Assembly: GCF_000423465.1 (NCBI RefSeq)
Contig: NZ_KE384020.1
Location: forward strand, 141,409-205,408
Direction: 5' to 3'
Source of the DNA: Propionicicella superfundia DSM 22317
GTDB lineage: Bacteria; Actinomycetota; Actinomycetes; Propionibacteriales; Propionibacteriaceae
Length of the DNA: 64,000 nucleotides
Shown here: piece by piece, positions 10,926-19,348 of the stretch
Layout: each line of letters opens with the position of its first letter
Numbering within the stretch: the stretch's first letter is position 1
Program-made: the position numbers and the translations under genes
Notes under the pieces: model-generated
Told to the model about the DNA's origin: nothing
Seen by the model: only the letters and a program-made list of their open reading frames with translations
Database searches by the model: none

Positions 10926-11135
10926 TCAGCGCATGGCTTGCGTGAATCCGGCGGCGAGCGCTGCCTCCGCGGTGCGGAACCACACCTGTGTCCGGGTCCG
11001 GTCGTAGCTGGAGGACCCGGGCAGGTGGAACTTCATCGAGCGGACGTTGGCCTTGATGGCGTATTCCGGTGGGGGTGTCGGACCCGTGAAGGAGTCCGGC
11101 CCGAACCGGTCAGGAGCGAAACGGCTCCTCACCAC
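10926..11135 (-). CDS. Sunset-domain C-terminal piece, out of frame with upstream gene
   Basis: A 69-residue frame carrying a clear actinobacterial sunset domain (YAIKANVRSMKFHLPGSSSY, then RTRTQVWFRTAEAALAAGF). In other actinobacteria this domain usually closes a larger protein. Here it begins in a +1 frame relative to the helical gene at 11110-12021 and overlaps its last 26 bases. The only possible starts are tandem GTGs at 11135 and 11132 with a weak ribosome site. It is either a separate coupled gene or the detached C-terminus of its neighbour. Confidence 0.65.
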   Translation of the reverse strand: MVRSRFAPDRFGPDSFTGPTPPPEYAIKANVRSMKFHLPGSSSYDRTRTQVWFRTAEAALAAGFTQAMR

Positions 11136-12021
11136 CTGCCTCGTCGTCCTCGGTCACCGGCCGGGGCGCGTCCTCGGCGTCGTCGGTCTCCGCTTCGGCC
11201 GCCTCGGCCTCGTCGTCGGGCGCCTCGACCTCGTCGGGCTCGGCGGCCGCCTCGGGATCGGCACCCGTCTCGGCGACCTGTTCGACGTCGGCCTCGGCCG
11301 CCTGCGCCTCGGCCGGGTCGGCCTGCTCGGCGGGGGATTCGTCGACCGGAGGGGCGCCCTCGGCCGTCATGTCGGAGTCGGCCTGGGTCGCGCTGAAGGT
11401 CGGGGGTGTGTACGAGGACGCCGAATGCGGCTGCCATCCGCTCTTGGACTCGGTCAGTTTCTTGATGAGAGCGACCGCTCCGGCGAGACTCGCGGCGATG
11501 GCGCCGACGAGCAGGATCTTCTTGCCCACGCCGCCCTTCTTCTGCGCCACGTCGACCTCGGAGCCGGTGACCGAGGCGACCGCCTCGGCGACGTCGTCTG
11601 CGGCATCCTTCACCAGGGATCGGTCGGCGACCTCGTGGAGCACCTCGGTGACCTTCGGCATGAACTCGGTCGTCACCTTCCCCCGCGCATCCTCGACGGC
11701 GGGCGCGATCTTGGCGAGGGCGTCCTCGATGTGCGGCTGGAGGGCCTCGAGAGCCTGGACGGTCGCGGCCGCGCTCTTGGCCACGGCGTCCTGAGCGATC
11801 GGGGCGACCTTGTCCACGTACGGCGCGATCTTCTCGCTCGCCTGCTCGACGTAGGGGCCGATCCTCTCGCCGGCCTGCTCGACGTAGGGGCCGAGCCGCT
11901 CGCCGGCCTGCTCGACGTACGGCCCGATCTTGGCCTTGGCGGCGGTGCAGGCCTGCGCACCGAGTTCGGCCGCCTGCTGCGCCTTCTCTTCCACAGCGTC
12001 CTGCAGTTCCTTGCGCTTCAA
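11110..12021 (-). CDS. Helical repeat protein with membrane segment and acidic tail
   Basis: A 303-residue protein of unknown function. Residues about 22-60 contain a fourfold repeat of IGPYVEQAGER-type units, followed by more amphipathic helix to about residue 145. A hydrophobic segment (KKILLVGAIAASLAGAVALI, about 155-175) comes next, then a long Ala/Glu/Asp-rich disordered tail. The TTG at 12021 is selected because GGGAGGA lies 7 nt upstream; the in-frame ATG at 12075 lies in the promoter region. The coding frame stops just where a sunset domain continues in the +1 frame (see 10926-11135). Confidence 0.7.
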   Translation of the reverse strand: MKRKELQDAVEEKAQQAAELGAQACTAAKAKIGPYVEQAGERLGPYVEQAGERIGPYVEQASEKIAPYVDKVAPIAQDAVAKSAAATVQALEALQPHIEDALAKIAPAVEDARGKVTTEFMPKVTEVLHEVADRSLVKDAADDVAEAVASVTGSEVDVAQKKGGVGKKILLVGAIAASLAGAVALIKKLTESKSGWQPHSASSYTPPTFSATQADSDMTAEGAPPVDESPAEQADPAEAQAAEADVEQVAETGADPEAAAEPDEVEAPDDEAEAAEAETDDAEDAPRPVTEDDEAGGEEPFRS

Positions 12022-12193
12022 CTCGTGTCCTCCCGCTCGGATCGTGACATCTACCGTACCCGCCCGCTCTGCCATTTCGACAGGCATCCGGGCCGTCCGG
12101 CCGACGTCCGGGGGAGCGTCAGGGAGGGCCTCGGGCATGGGCCGGAGGGCAACGTCTGACAGGATGGGATGACCACACATCGGAAGGACGACT

Positions 12194-12703
12194 GTGACGA
12201 CCGCTACTCTGCACACCAATCTCGGCGACATCGTGATCGAGATGTTCGCCGACCAGGCGCCCAAGACCGTGGCCAACTTCGTGGGCCTGGCGACGGGGAC
12301 GAAGGAGTACACCGATCCCGGCACGGGCGAGCCCACGACCGGGAACTTCTACGACGGCCTCATCTTCCACCGCGTGATCGACGGCTTCATGATCCAGGGC
12401 GGCGACCCGCTCGGCACCGGCCGGGGCGGCCCGGGCTACCAGTTCGGCGACGAGTTCCATCCGGAACTGTCGTACGACCGCCCGTACCTGCTGGGGATGG
12501 CGAACGCCGGGCCCGGCACGAACGGCTCCCAGTTCTTCATCACGGTCACGCCGACGCCCCATCTCAACCGCCGGCACACGATCTTCGGCGAGGTGACCGA
12601 CCCCGCCAGCCGCGCGGTCATCGACACCATCGCCACGACCCCCACCGACCGGACGGATCGGCCTCTCGAGCCGATCGTCATCACCTCGGTCACGGTCGCC
12701 TGA
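12194..12703 (+). CDS. Cyclophilin-type peptidyl-prolyl cis-trans isomerase
   Basis: A 169-residue cytoplasmic cyclophilin (no signal peptide) that speeds proline isomerization during folding. The active-site string is intact: [15 protein letters not shown] with the catalytic Arg, [16 protein letters not shown], and [11 protein letters not shown]. The GTG start follows GGAAGGAC at good spacing. It matches the short PpiA type of actinobacteria. It is transcribed away from the helical repeat gene and ends at a hairpin shared with the next convergent small gene. Confidence 0.93.
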   Translation: MTTATLHTNLGDIVIEMFADQAPKTVANFVGLATGTKEYTDPGTGEPTTGNFYDGLIFHRVIDGFMIQGGDPLGTGRGGPGYQFGDEFHPELSYDRPYLLGMANAGPGTNGSQFFITVTPTPHLNRRHTIFGEVTDPASRAVIDTIATTPTDRTDRPLEPIVITSVTVA

Positions 12704-12720
12704 CCACCCGCCCCGGCACA

Positions 12721-12743
12721 GGCCCGGCCGGAGGCGCCGGGCC
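12721..12743. terminator. Hairpin between cyclophilin and small membrane gene
   Basis: GGCCCGGC (12721-12728) pairs with GCCGGGCC (12736-12743) across a 7-nt loop. It is placed between convergent genes and has no U-tract. Confidence 0.55.
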
Positions 12744-12754
12744 TCGCCGGAGGC

Positions 12755-12928
12755 TCAGGAGGCCGGCAGCGGTGACGGGACGGGAACGGCGGGCAGACTC
12801 TGCGGCCACGCGACCCAGACCAGCACCGCGAGCGCGACGAGAAGGACGACCGTGGCGGCGAGGGCGAGGGCCAGCGGCAACCGCGACCTGGCCCGGCGCG
12901 GCCTCCTCGCAGGCGGCAGCGACGACAT
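12755..12928 (-). CDS. Small single-pass membrane protein
   Basis: A 57-residue reading frame. It has an Arg-rich N-terminus (PARRPRRARSR), one hydrophobic helix of about 25 residues (LALALAATVVLLVALAVLVW) and a short Pro/Val-rich tail. AGGA lies 8 nt before the ATG. The positive-inside charge pattern and ribosome site support a real membrane peptide. I do not recognise a family. It is convergent with the cyclophilin gene and upstream of nothing obvious. Confidence 0.5.
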   Translation of the reverse strand: MSSLPPARRPRRARSRLPLALALAATVVLLVALAVLVWVAWPQSLPAVPVPSPLPAS

Positions 12929-13018
12929 GGCGGCATCCTAACGAGTGACTCCGGACCGATGGTCTCCGGAGGACTCGGGCAGCCCGCTCAGAACCCCGGC
13001 GGTCGAGGATCGTCCACG

Positions 13019-14776
13019 TCACCCGAGCTCGCGTGGATCAACCGCATCCCTTCCGGCCGCGGTCGGCAGGGGGCGGCAACGGTCGAGGGAGAGCCCGATC
13101 CCGATCGGCCAGGACCAATCGCCCTGGATCTCCATCAGGCGGACGCCGGGTCGTTCGAGCCAGTCGGCTATGCGCAGCGTCTCCTCGACGGTGGCCGCGG
13201 GCTGCGGCGCGACGGGCGCGCTCACCGTCTCGGCCGTGGCCACGATGGCGCGAGCGACCGCCTGAGGGATCTCACCGGCTCGCGCGAGCGCCGCGCCCGC
13301 AAGGCGGCCGTGGCGGATCACGTGGATCTCCCATCCCTCCTCGACCCGGTAGGCGGCGACGAGGTGCGGAAGAGCCGCGAGACTGGCGACGCGGTGGTGC
13401 CGGATCGCGGCCGAGGAATAGGCGGCGATCCGGTCGCGCACCACCGCGGCCTCCTCGAACCGCTCCTCGCCGACAAGCCGGTCCAGCCGCCGGCCGGCGA
13501 CGGTCAGCACCGACCGGACCGAGACCTGCAGTGCGTCCTGGACGGCCGCGGCGATCCGGGCGTAGTCGTCGCGGCCGACCGCGCCGGTGCAGGGCGCCGA
13601 GCAGCGGCCGATCTCGGCGAGCGCGCAGGCCTGGGCCCCGGAGCGCACCGAGATGCGCTTGGTGCACTGACGCAGCGGGAACGCGTCCTGGAGGGCGAGC
13701 TTCACATCCTCGGCGGTGCGCCGGCCGGCGAACGGACCGAAGTGACGGTCGGGCGATCCGCTCACCTGCCGGACGATGGACAGCCTCGGGAAGGGCTCGT
13801 CGGTGAGCCGCAGCCACACGTGCCGTTGCGGGTGCTTCGAGCGGCGGTTGTAGCGCGGCGCGTGGGCGGCGATGAGACGAAGCTCTCGCACCTCGGCGGC
13901 CAGCGGGGTCGGGCACTCGGTGACCTCGACGCCGGTCGCGATCCTGATCATCTCGTCCATTCGTGGCCGGGTCTCGGCGGCCGTGAAATAGGAACGGACG
14001 CGCGCTCGCAGAGAACGGCTCTTGCCGACGTAGAGGATCTGCCGCGGCTTGCCCGGGAGGTCGGCGTAGAACATGTACACGCCGGGTCCCGTGGGCAGGC
14101 CGGCGGCCCATGTGCGCTTGGCCCGTCGTTGCGGCGAGACGTGGTGCAGGAACTCCTTCAGATCCTCCAGGGTGACGACGCCCAGATTGCCGGTCCGCTC
14201 GAGCAGGCCGTGGAACACGTCGACGGTGGCGCGAGCATCGGCGAGCGCGCGATGGTTGGGGGTCGCGGTCGCGCGGAAGTGACGGGCGAGCGTGGCGAGC
14301 TTCACATTCGGAACCTCGTCGCGCAGCAGCGCCTGCCGGGCGAGCGCGACGGTGTCGACGGCCGCGCCGAACGCCCATGGGTACCCGAGACCCGCGCACG
14401 CCCGCTTCAGGAAGCCGACGTCGAACCGGGCGTTGTGCGCGACCAGGACGCTGCCGCGCGCGAACTCGAGGAAGGCCGGCAGAGCCTGGGCGAGGCGGGG
14501 TGCGGACGCGACGAGGTCGTTGGTGATGCCGGTGAGGACGGCGATGAGCGCCGGGATGTCGACCAGCGGGTTGACCAGGGTCTGGAACTCGCCCTGGACC
14601 TCGCCGCCGCGCACCTTCACCGCGCCGATCTCGGTGATCGCGTCCGCCTCGCCGCCCCCGGTGGTCTCGAGATCGACGACGCAGAAGGTGACATCGGCCA
14701 GCGGCGTCCCGAGGTCGTCGAAGGTCGGTTGCTGAGGGATCGGGCGTGAGGAGATCCCGCGGGCGGATACGGCCAT
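13019..14776 (-). CDS. DEDD exonuclease / GIY-YIG (UvrC-like) nuclease
   Basis: A 585-residue two-part nuclease. The N-terminal third is a DnaQ-like 3'-5' exonuclease: FCVVDLETTGGG (first acidic pair), VAHNARFDVGFL and the HRALADARATVDV motif. The middle is a GIY-YIG endonuclease, GPGVYMFYADLPGKPRQILYVGKS, followed by UvrC-type Cys-rich sequence (IGRCSAPCTG). It lacks the full UvrC C-terminal RNase H-like half. The family is widespread in actinobacteria between trpD and the NlpC/P60 gene, as here. A DNA repair role is likely by homology. The start is the ATG at 14776; a GTG six bases earlier is also possible. Confidence 0.88.
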   Translation of the reverse strand: MAVSARGISSRPIPQQPTFDDLGTPLADVTFCVVDLETTGGGEADAITEIGAVKVRGGEVQGEFQTLVNPLVDIPALIAVLTGITNDLVASAPRLAQALPAFLEFARGSVLVAHNARFDVGFLKRACAGLGYPWAFGAAVDTVALARQALLRDEVPNVKLATLARHFRATATPNHRALADARATVDVFHGLLERTGNLGVVTLEDLKEFLHHVSPQRRAKRTWAAGLPTGPGVYMFYADLPGKPRQILYVGKSRSLRARVRSYFTAAETRPRMDEMIRIATGVEVTECPTPLAAEVRELRLIAAHAPRYNRRSKHPQRHVWLRLTDEPFPRLSIVRQVSGSPDRHFGPFAGRRTAEDVKLALQDAFPLRQCTKRISVRSGAQACALAEIGRCSAPCTGAVGRDDYARIAAAVQDALQVSVRSVLTVAGRRLDRLVGEERFEEAAVVRDRIAAYSSAAIRHHRVASLAALPHLVAAYRVEEGWEIHVIRHGRLAGAALARAGEIPQAVARAIVATAETVSAPVAPQPAATVEETLRIADWLERPGVRLMEIQGDWSWPIGIGLSLDRCRPLPTAAGRDAVDPRELG

Positions 14777-14884
14777 GGCCACGACGTTAGGGGGAGGCTC
14801 CGACGAAACGGTGTGCCGGGCGGCGGGACGCAGCAGGGGGCACGGCGCAGGGAACTGTCGGTGGGGTCGTGTTGACTCTGCGGC

Positions 14885-15157
14885 ATGGAACTTCTGCGTG
14901 TGGACTGCGGTGCCTGCGTGATGCGCGGCGTGGCCTGCGACGGCTGCATGATGAGCGTCCTGATGACGCCCGTCGACGAGTCGGCCTTCGACGAGGGCGA
15001 GATCGTCGCCCTGGCCGCGCTCGTCGAGGAGGGGCTGCTTCCGCCGCTGCGGCTGGTGCCGGGGACCGGCTCGCAGCGGGCCGGAGAGCAGCCTCCCGGC
15101 GCCGGGAGGCGCGTGTCGGCCACCGAGATGTTTGCGGACTCTGAAAGAGTCGTTTAG
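14885..15157 (+). CDS. Small double-CxxC protein of unknown function
   Basis: A 90-residue protein with DCGACVMRGVACDGCMMSVL near the N-terminus: two CxxC pairs separated by ten residues, a pattern suited to a zinc or other metal knot. An acidic helical segment (FDEGEIVALAALVEEGLLPPL) and a variable tail follow. Short proteins with this cysteine pattern recur in actinobacteria next to the NlpC/P60 gene, so I consider it real. Function unknown; metal binding is inference. Confidence 0.68.
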   Translation: MELLRVDCGACVMRGVACDGCMMSVLMTPVDESAFDEGEIVALAALVEEGLLPPLRLVPGTGSQRAGEQPPGAGRRVSATEMFADSERVV

Positions 15158-15228
15158 GCTTTTCTCAGGCGGGCAGTCCGCCAAGGGTTCGCTGGTAGTG
15201 TCCGGATGGGCATGCATGAAGGAGTCAC

Positions 15229-16341
15229 GTGGTGAAGTTGCGCCGGAGTCTCGTCGCCGGTGCCGTGGGCACCCTCACGGCCGCACTCATCTGCAGCGTT
15301 CCGGCGATCCAACCGGCCGCTGCCGATCCGATCTCCGATGCGAAGTCCCAGTTGGCCAAGCTCGAAGAGCAGAACAGCTCGATCGACGCGGAGTACGCGG
15401 AGGTCCAGTCCAAGCTGACGACGAGTCGCGAGCGGCTGAAGACCACCACATCCGACCTGGCTCGCCAGCAGAAGCTGGTCGACGGCATGAAGACCGATGC
15501 CACACGGGTCGCCCTCACACAGTTCCAGAACCGTGGCATCAACGTCACGACCCGGATCCTCACCAGTCCCGACGCTGAGAGCTTCCTGAGCCAGCTCTCG
15601 ACGACGCAGCAGGTCGAGTCCAACATGAACTCGACGCTGCAGGACTACCAGAACGAGGTCGGCAGCCTCGAGTCGCTGAAGAAGACGGTCGCGTCCGAGA
15701 CAGCGTCCATCGCCGGCGACGAGGCCCGCCTGAAGGAGCTCCAGAAGAACTCCGACGACAAGGTCGCGGAGGCGAAGGCCCTGGTGAGCCGCCTGACGGC
15801 CGAGCAACAGGCCGCACTCGCCGCCGAGCAGCAGCAGACCACGCGCACTGCCACCGCGATCGCCTCCCAGGTGAGCCGCTCCACGACGCGCACCTCGACG
15901 TCGTCCTCCTCGTCGTCTTCGTCGTCCTCGTCTTCGTCTTCGTCCGGTTCGTCCTCGGTGGCCAGCACCGTCAGCGGTTCCGCGAGCAGCCGCGCTCGCG
16001 CGGCGCTCTCCTTCGCGATCAGCCAGGTCGGCAAGTCCTACTCGTACGGCGCCACGGGCCCGAGCGCATACGATTGCTCGGGTCTCACGATGGCCGCGTA
16101 CGCCTCGGTCGGCATCAGCCTCCCGCGCACCTCTCAGGCGCAGTACGGCGTCGGCAAGGCCGTCTCCCGCTCCGACCTGCAGCCCGGCGATCTCGTGTTC
16201 TTCTACAGCGGCATCAGCCATGTCGGGATCTACATGGGCAACGGCATCATGGTGGACGCGCGGAACTCCCGCGTGGGCGTCGTGTACACGAACATCAACG
16301 AGCCCTGGTGGCCCTACGCCGGCGCGCGTCGCGTCGCCTGA
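15229..16341 (+). CDS. Secreted NlpC/P60 peptidoglycan endopeptidase with coiled coil
   Basis: A 370-residue cell-wall hydrolase of the RipA-like type. A signal peptide (about residues 1-33, ending PAAA) is followed by a long coiled coil (about 35-215). A pure Ser linker of roughly 25 residues then leads to the NlpC/P60 domain from about 255. The catalytic Cys is in YDCSGLTMAAY and the His in SHVGIYMGNG. It should cleave stem peptides during division; the coiled coil often gates such enzymes. The GTG start follows GAAGGAG. The next gene starts inside its 3' end. Confidence 0.93.
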   Translation: MVKLRRSLVAGAVGTLTAALICSVPAIQPAAADPISDAKSQLAKLEEQNSSIDAEYAEVQSKLTTSRERLKTTTSDLARQQKLVDGMKTDATRVALTQFQNRGINVTTRILTSPDAESFLSQLSTTQQVESNMNSTLQDYQNEVGSLESLKKTVASETASIAGDEARLKELQKNSDDKVAEAKALVSRLTAEQQAALAAEQQQTTRTATAIASQVSRSTTRTSTSSSSSSSSSSSSSSSGSSSVASTVSGSASSRARAALSFAISQVGKSYSYGATGPSAYDCSGLTMAAYASVGISLPRTSQAQYGVGKAVSRSDLQPGDLVFFYSGISHVGIYMGNGIMVDARNSRVGVVYTNINEPWWPYAGARRVA

Positions 16342-17477
16342 TCCGGCCCGGCGTCCCGCTCTCGCGCCGTTCCTTCCTGACCGGGGGGATACTCGGCGGA
16401 GCGGGTCTCGTGCTCGCGCCGGCTCTCGTGGGGTGTGCGTCCTCGTCCCGTGAGGATCAGTTGGTCGCACTCGCCGACGGGCTGACCGCCGATCTCCTGG
16501 CCGGAGACGAGGCCGGCTTCCGTGCCTGGTTCTCCAACGACACACTCGCCGAACGGTGGGCCGCCGGCCTGCCGGCCTACAGCGAGGTCCGCTTCGCTGC
16601 GCGCGGATTCGACGACGCCGGTGCGAGGCTGCGCGTCACCTGGCGCGCGCCGCGGGACACGGCCGCGGCCGAGCACGACCTGGGCGTGGTGGTGACCGAC
16701 TCCGGCGCCGGAGCGCTGCGGCTCGCCTCGGTCCGCACGACACCTCGTCCGGTCTGGGTGGACGAGGCGATCACGGTCACCGCGAGAGAGGCGACCTGCC
16801 TGCTGGCCGGCGACGGCGTACCCGTCGCCGAGTGGCTCGACGCGGCCGATCTCGCCGTCGGCGATGTGGCGGCGCAGTGCCCGCAGCTCCTGGCCGTCGG
16901 CTGGGACCGGAGCCTGGTCGTCGTCGTTCCTGCCCGCCTCGCGTCCTTCGCCGACGCCCTGGGCGTGGGCCAGGATGCCTATCGCGACGTGGCCGCGGTG
17001 TCGTGGGCCGAGCAGCCGGCGGACACCGGCCCCATGCGCGTCTACGTGAACTACCCGCTGTGCCGCGACCTCGCTGCGATCGACCGCAGAGTGCTGCTCG
17101 CGCACGAGGCGACCCACGTCGCGACGAGAAGGACCCTGACACGGGCGCCTCACTGGCTGAGCGAGGGGCTGGCCGAACGCGTCGGTCTGGTCGCGAGCCC
17201 CGGGCACAGATCTCGCAACGCCGACCTCGCCCGGCGGTTCGCGCGAGCGGCCACGTCGTCGCCGGACCTGCCTGCCGACGAGGAGTTCGAGCCCGGCGCG
17301 GGCACCGACCTCGCCACGGTGTACGCGCTGTCGGAGCAGGCCGTCGCAGCCCTCTTCGCTCGGGCCGGGGACGAGGCCGCCGCCACGTTCTGCCGCGCGG
17401 CAGGCGGCGGCGAGGCGTGGCCGATCCCCGCGGCCACCGTCACGGCCTGGTATCGCGAACGGCTGGCAGACCTGTGA
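16308..17477 (+). CDS. Tat-exported lipoprotein with HExxH peptidase-like motif
   Basis: A 389-residue protein. Near the N-terminus SRRSFLTGG is a twin-arginine signal, followed by a hydrophobic stretch and the lipobox LVGC. The mature part ends in a gluzincin-like zinc site: HEATH at about residue 268 and the downstream Glu in HWLSEGLAERVG. No ATG or GTG lies after the NlpC/P60 stop. The only normal start is the GTG at 16308, which overlaps that gene by 34 nt; a CTG at 16338 is the alternative. Substrate unknown. The adjacent wall hydrolase and mannosyltransferase suggest an envelope role. Confidence 0.75.
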   Translation: MALRRRASRRLIRPGVPLSRRSFLTGGILGGAGLVLAPALVGCASSSREDQLVALADGLTADLLAGDEAGFRAWFSNDTLAERWAAGLPAYSEVRFAARGFDDAGARLRVTWRAPRDTAAAEHDLGVVVTDSGAGALRLASVRTTPRPVWVDEAITVTAREATCLLAGDGVPVAEWLDAADLAVGDVAAQCPQLLAVGWDRSLVVVVPARLASFADALGVGQDAYRDVAAVSWAEQPADTGPMRVYVNYPLCRDLAAIDRRVLLAHEATHVATRRTLTRAPHWLSEGLAERVGLVASPGHRSRNADLARRFARAATSSPDLPADEEFEPGAGTDLATVYALSEQAVAALFARAGDEAAATFCRAAGGGEAWPIPAATVTAWYRERLADL

Positions 17478-18706
17478 CGACCCTGCTCGTCACCAACGAC
17501 TTCGGGCCGCGCATCGGCGGCATCGAGACCTTCTGCCGTGCCGTCTGCGCCTTCCTGGGCGACGATGTCGTCGTCCTCACGTCGGACCAGGAGGGTGCCG
17601 ACGCCTACGACGCGTCGCTGCCGTTTCCGGTGGTGCGGCTCAGGGGCCCGCTGCTGCCGACGCGGGCCGTGGCACGACGGGCGGCGGACCTGCTGCGGAG
17701 CCATCGCTGCGATGTGGTGGTGTTCGGCGCTGCTGCCCCGCTGGGCCTGCTCGCGGACTCGTTGCGCAGGGCCGGGGCGCGACGGCTCCTCGCGCTCACG
17801 CACGGTCACGAGGTGTGGTGGGCGCGCGTACCCGTCACAGCCCGGCTGCTGCGGCGCATCGGCGACTCGGTGGACGTCCTCACGACGATCTCGGCCCACA
17901 CCGAGGCCCACATCGCGCGGGCCCTCAGCCCCGCGGCGAGGGAACATGTCGTCCGGATGCCTCCGCCGGTGGATCTGTCGTCCTTCCGTCCCGATGCCGC
18001 GCCGCGAGAGCCGCACACCTGCGTCGCGGCCGGGCGCTTCGTCCGGCAGAAGGGATTCGACACGCTCCTTCGGGCGTGGGCCCGGGTCCAGAGGGATCTC
18101 GGGCCCCGGTACCGGCTCCGCCTCGTCGGCGGCGGCCCGGAGGAAGCGGCACTGCGTCGTCGGGCGGCCGGGCTCCCGTACCCGGCCGAGGTCGAGTTCA
18201 CGGGTCCCGTCGCGCACGGGGATCTTCCGCCGCTGCTCGCCGCCGCCGGAGTGTTCGCGTTGCCCGTCCGGTCGCTGTACGGCGGACTCTACGCAGAGGG
18301 CTTCGGAGTGTGCTTCGCGGAGGCAGCCGCAACGGGCCTGCCCGTCGTCGTGGGCGATTCCGGGGGAGCCCCCGAGACGGTGGAGCCCGGACGAACCGGG
18401 ACCGTGGTCGATCCCGGGAGCGTCGCCGAGGTCGCGGCGGCGGTCAGCGGACTGCTCGCCGATCCGGCGCGCGCCGCCGCGTGGGGATCGGCCGGGAGGG
18501 CCAGGGCTGAGCAGATGTTCGGCGCGGAGCGCTCACGCACGCTGCTGCGGCGTCTGATCGGGGTCGGTGACGACACGGACGAAGTCGCGGGTCTCCGCGA
18601 AGATCGTCGGGGCGTCCCAGTCGAGCGTCGCGACGTGATAGCTGTTCGGGAGGCGCCGTTCGACGGCGATCGCCGACGAGACCCCGCCGAGGACGATCCG
18701 CGATGA
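17474..18706 (+). CDS. GT4 glycosyltransferase, PimB'-like mannosyltransferase
   Basis: A GT-B glycosyltransferase resembling PimB', which adds the second mannose to phosphatidylinositol mannoside from GDP-mannose. Seen are FGPRIGGIETF (donor-domain glycine loop), the catalytic-region histidine in THGHEVWW, AGRFVRQKGFDTLLRAW and the nucleotide-sugar motif EGFGVCFAEAAATGLPVV. The start is a GTG in a GTGA overlap with the peptidase. The recognisable fold ends near LLRRLIG, but the frame runs on for about 48 Arg/Asp-rich residues, so 174 nt overlap the convergent esterase gene. The synteny resembles mycobacterial pimB. Confidence 0.85.
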   Translation: MTTLLVTNDFGPRIGGIETFCRAVCAFLGDDVVVLTSDQEGADAYDASLPFPVVRLRGPLLPTRAVARRAADLLRSHRCDVVVFGAAAPLGLLADSLRRAGARRLLALTHGHEVWWARVPVTARLLRRIGDSVDVLTTISAHTEAHIARALSPAAREHVVRMPPPVDLSSFRPDAAPREPHTCVAAGRFVRQKGFDTLLRAWARVQRDLGPRYRLRLVGGGPEEAALRRRAAGLPYPAEVEFTGPVAHGDLPPLLAAAGVFALPVRSLYGGLYAEGFGVCFAEAAATGLPVVVGDSGGAPETVEPGRTGTVVDPGSVAEVAAAVSGLLADPARAAAWGSAGRARAEQMFGAERSRTLLRRLIGVGDDTDEVAGLREDRRGVPVERRDVIAVREAPFDGDRRRDPAEDDPR

Positions 18707-19303
18707 CCGCGCGGGGACGACATGGTCGACTTCCGAGCGGAACAGCAGAACAGGGGCGGTGACGTTGCCGAGGTCGCGTCGCACCAGTCGCCACAACTCG
18801 TGCATGGTCGCGACGCCGGCGACAGGCGTCCGGTCGTAGCCGTTCTCGCTCACACCCGGCTTCGCGATGTCCGATTCGATCGACGAGACCGTCTGCACGA
18901 AGCGGCGGATGTACTTCGCGAACGGCACGAGGCGGTTGGCGCTGGTGACGGCCGGGTTCACGAGGGCCAGACCGGCGACGTCGGGCTTCGTCTCGGCCAG
19001 CCGCAGGGCCAGCGCGCCGCCCATCGAGAGGGCGCCGATGACGACGCTGCGACACTCCGCCGCCAGCGCGTCGTATTCGCGCTCGACGCATTCGTACCAG
19101 TCGATCCACGACGTGTGGGCCAGTTCGCGCCACGAGGTTCCATGCCCGGGAAGTCGGGGAAGTCGAACCCGGTAACCAGCGTCGACGAGATCGTGCGCCC
19201 AGGGCTTGAGGGCGTACGGGGACCCCGTGAAACCGTGGCAGAGGAGGACCCCGACTTCCCCGGTTCCCATAGTCAGCGGCTGATGCGCGGTTAACACGGA
19301 CAC
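18533..19303 (-). CDS. Alpha/beta hydrolase (carboxylesterase / monoacylglycerol lipase type)
   Basis: A 256-residue serine hydrolase like the small Est30-type carboxylesterases. The oxyanion segment is LLCHGFTGSP, the nucleophile Ser is in GALSMGG, the acid is the Asp of RSEVDHVVP, and the His is in NSYHVATLDWD. It has no signal peptide. The GTG at 19303 is used, with GGAGGGG about 12 nt upstream. The gene is divergent from the PlsC-type acyltransferase and convergent with the PimB'-like gene, which suggests lipid turnover. Natural substrate unknown. Confidence 0.88.
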   Translation of the reverse strand: MSVLTAHQPLTMGTGEVGVLLCHGFTGSPYALKPWAHDLVDAGYRVRLPRLPGHGTSWRELAHTSWIDWYECVEREYDALAAECRSVVIGALSMGGALALRLAETKPDVAGLALVNPAVTSANRLVPFAKYIRRFVQTVSSIESDIAKPGVSENGYDRTPVAGVATMHELWRLVRRDLGNVTAPVLLFRSEVDHVVPARSSRIVLGGVSSAIAVERRLPNSYHVATLDWDAPTIFAETRDFVRVVTDPDQTPQQRA

Positions 19304-19321
19304 GCGGCCATTCTATCCCCT

Positions 19322-19348
19322 CCGGTTCGAATACTGCATTCGAACCGG
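19322..19348. promoter_or_regulatory. Perfect 11-bp inverted repeat between divergent lipid genes
   Basis: CCGGTTCGAAT (19322-19332), then a 5-nt spacer ACTGC, then its exact complement ATTCGAACCGG (19338-19348). It lies 19 nt upstream of the esterase start and 130 nt upstream of the acyltransferase start. A dimeric repressor site is the simplest reading. No regulator gene adjoins it. Confidence 0.6.

Noticed and set aside
15895-15955. Serine-codon repeat as a microsatellite element
   Set aside because: It is in frame and encodes the flexible Ser linker of the NlpC/P60 protein.
19322-19348. tRNA T-arm, because GGTTCGAAT resembles the T-loop
   Set aside because: No acceptor, D or anticodon arms are present; the bases form a simple inverted repeat.
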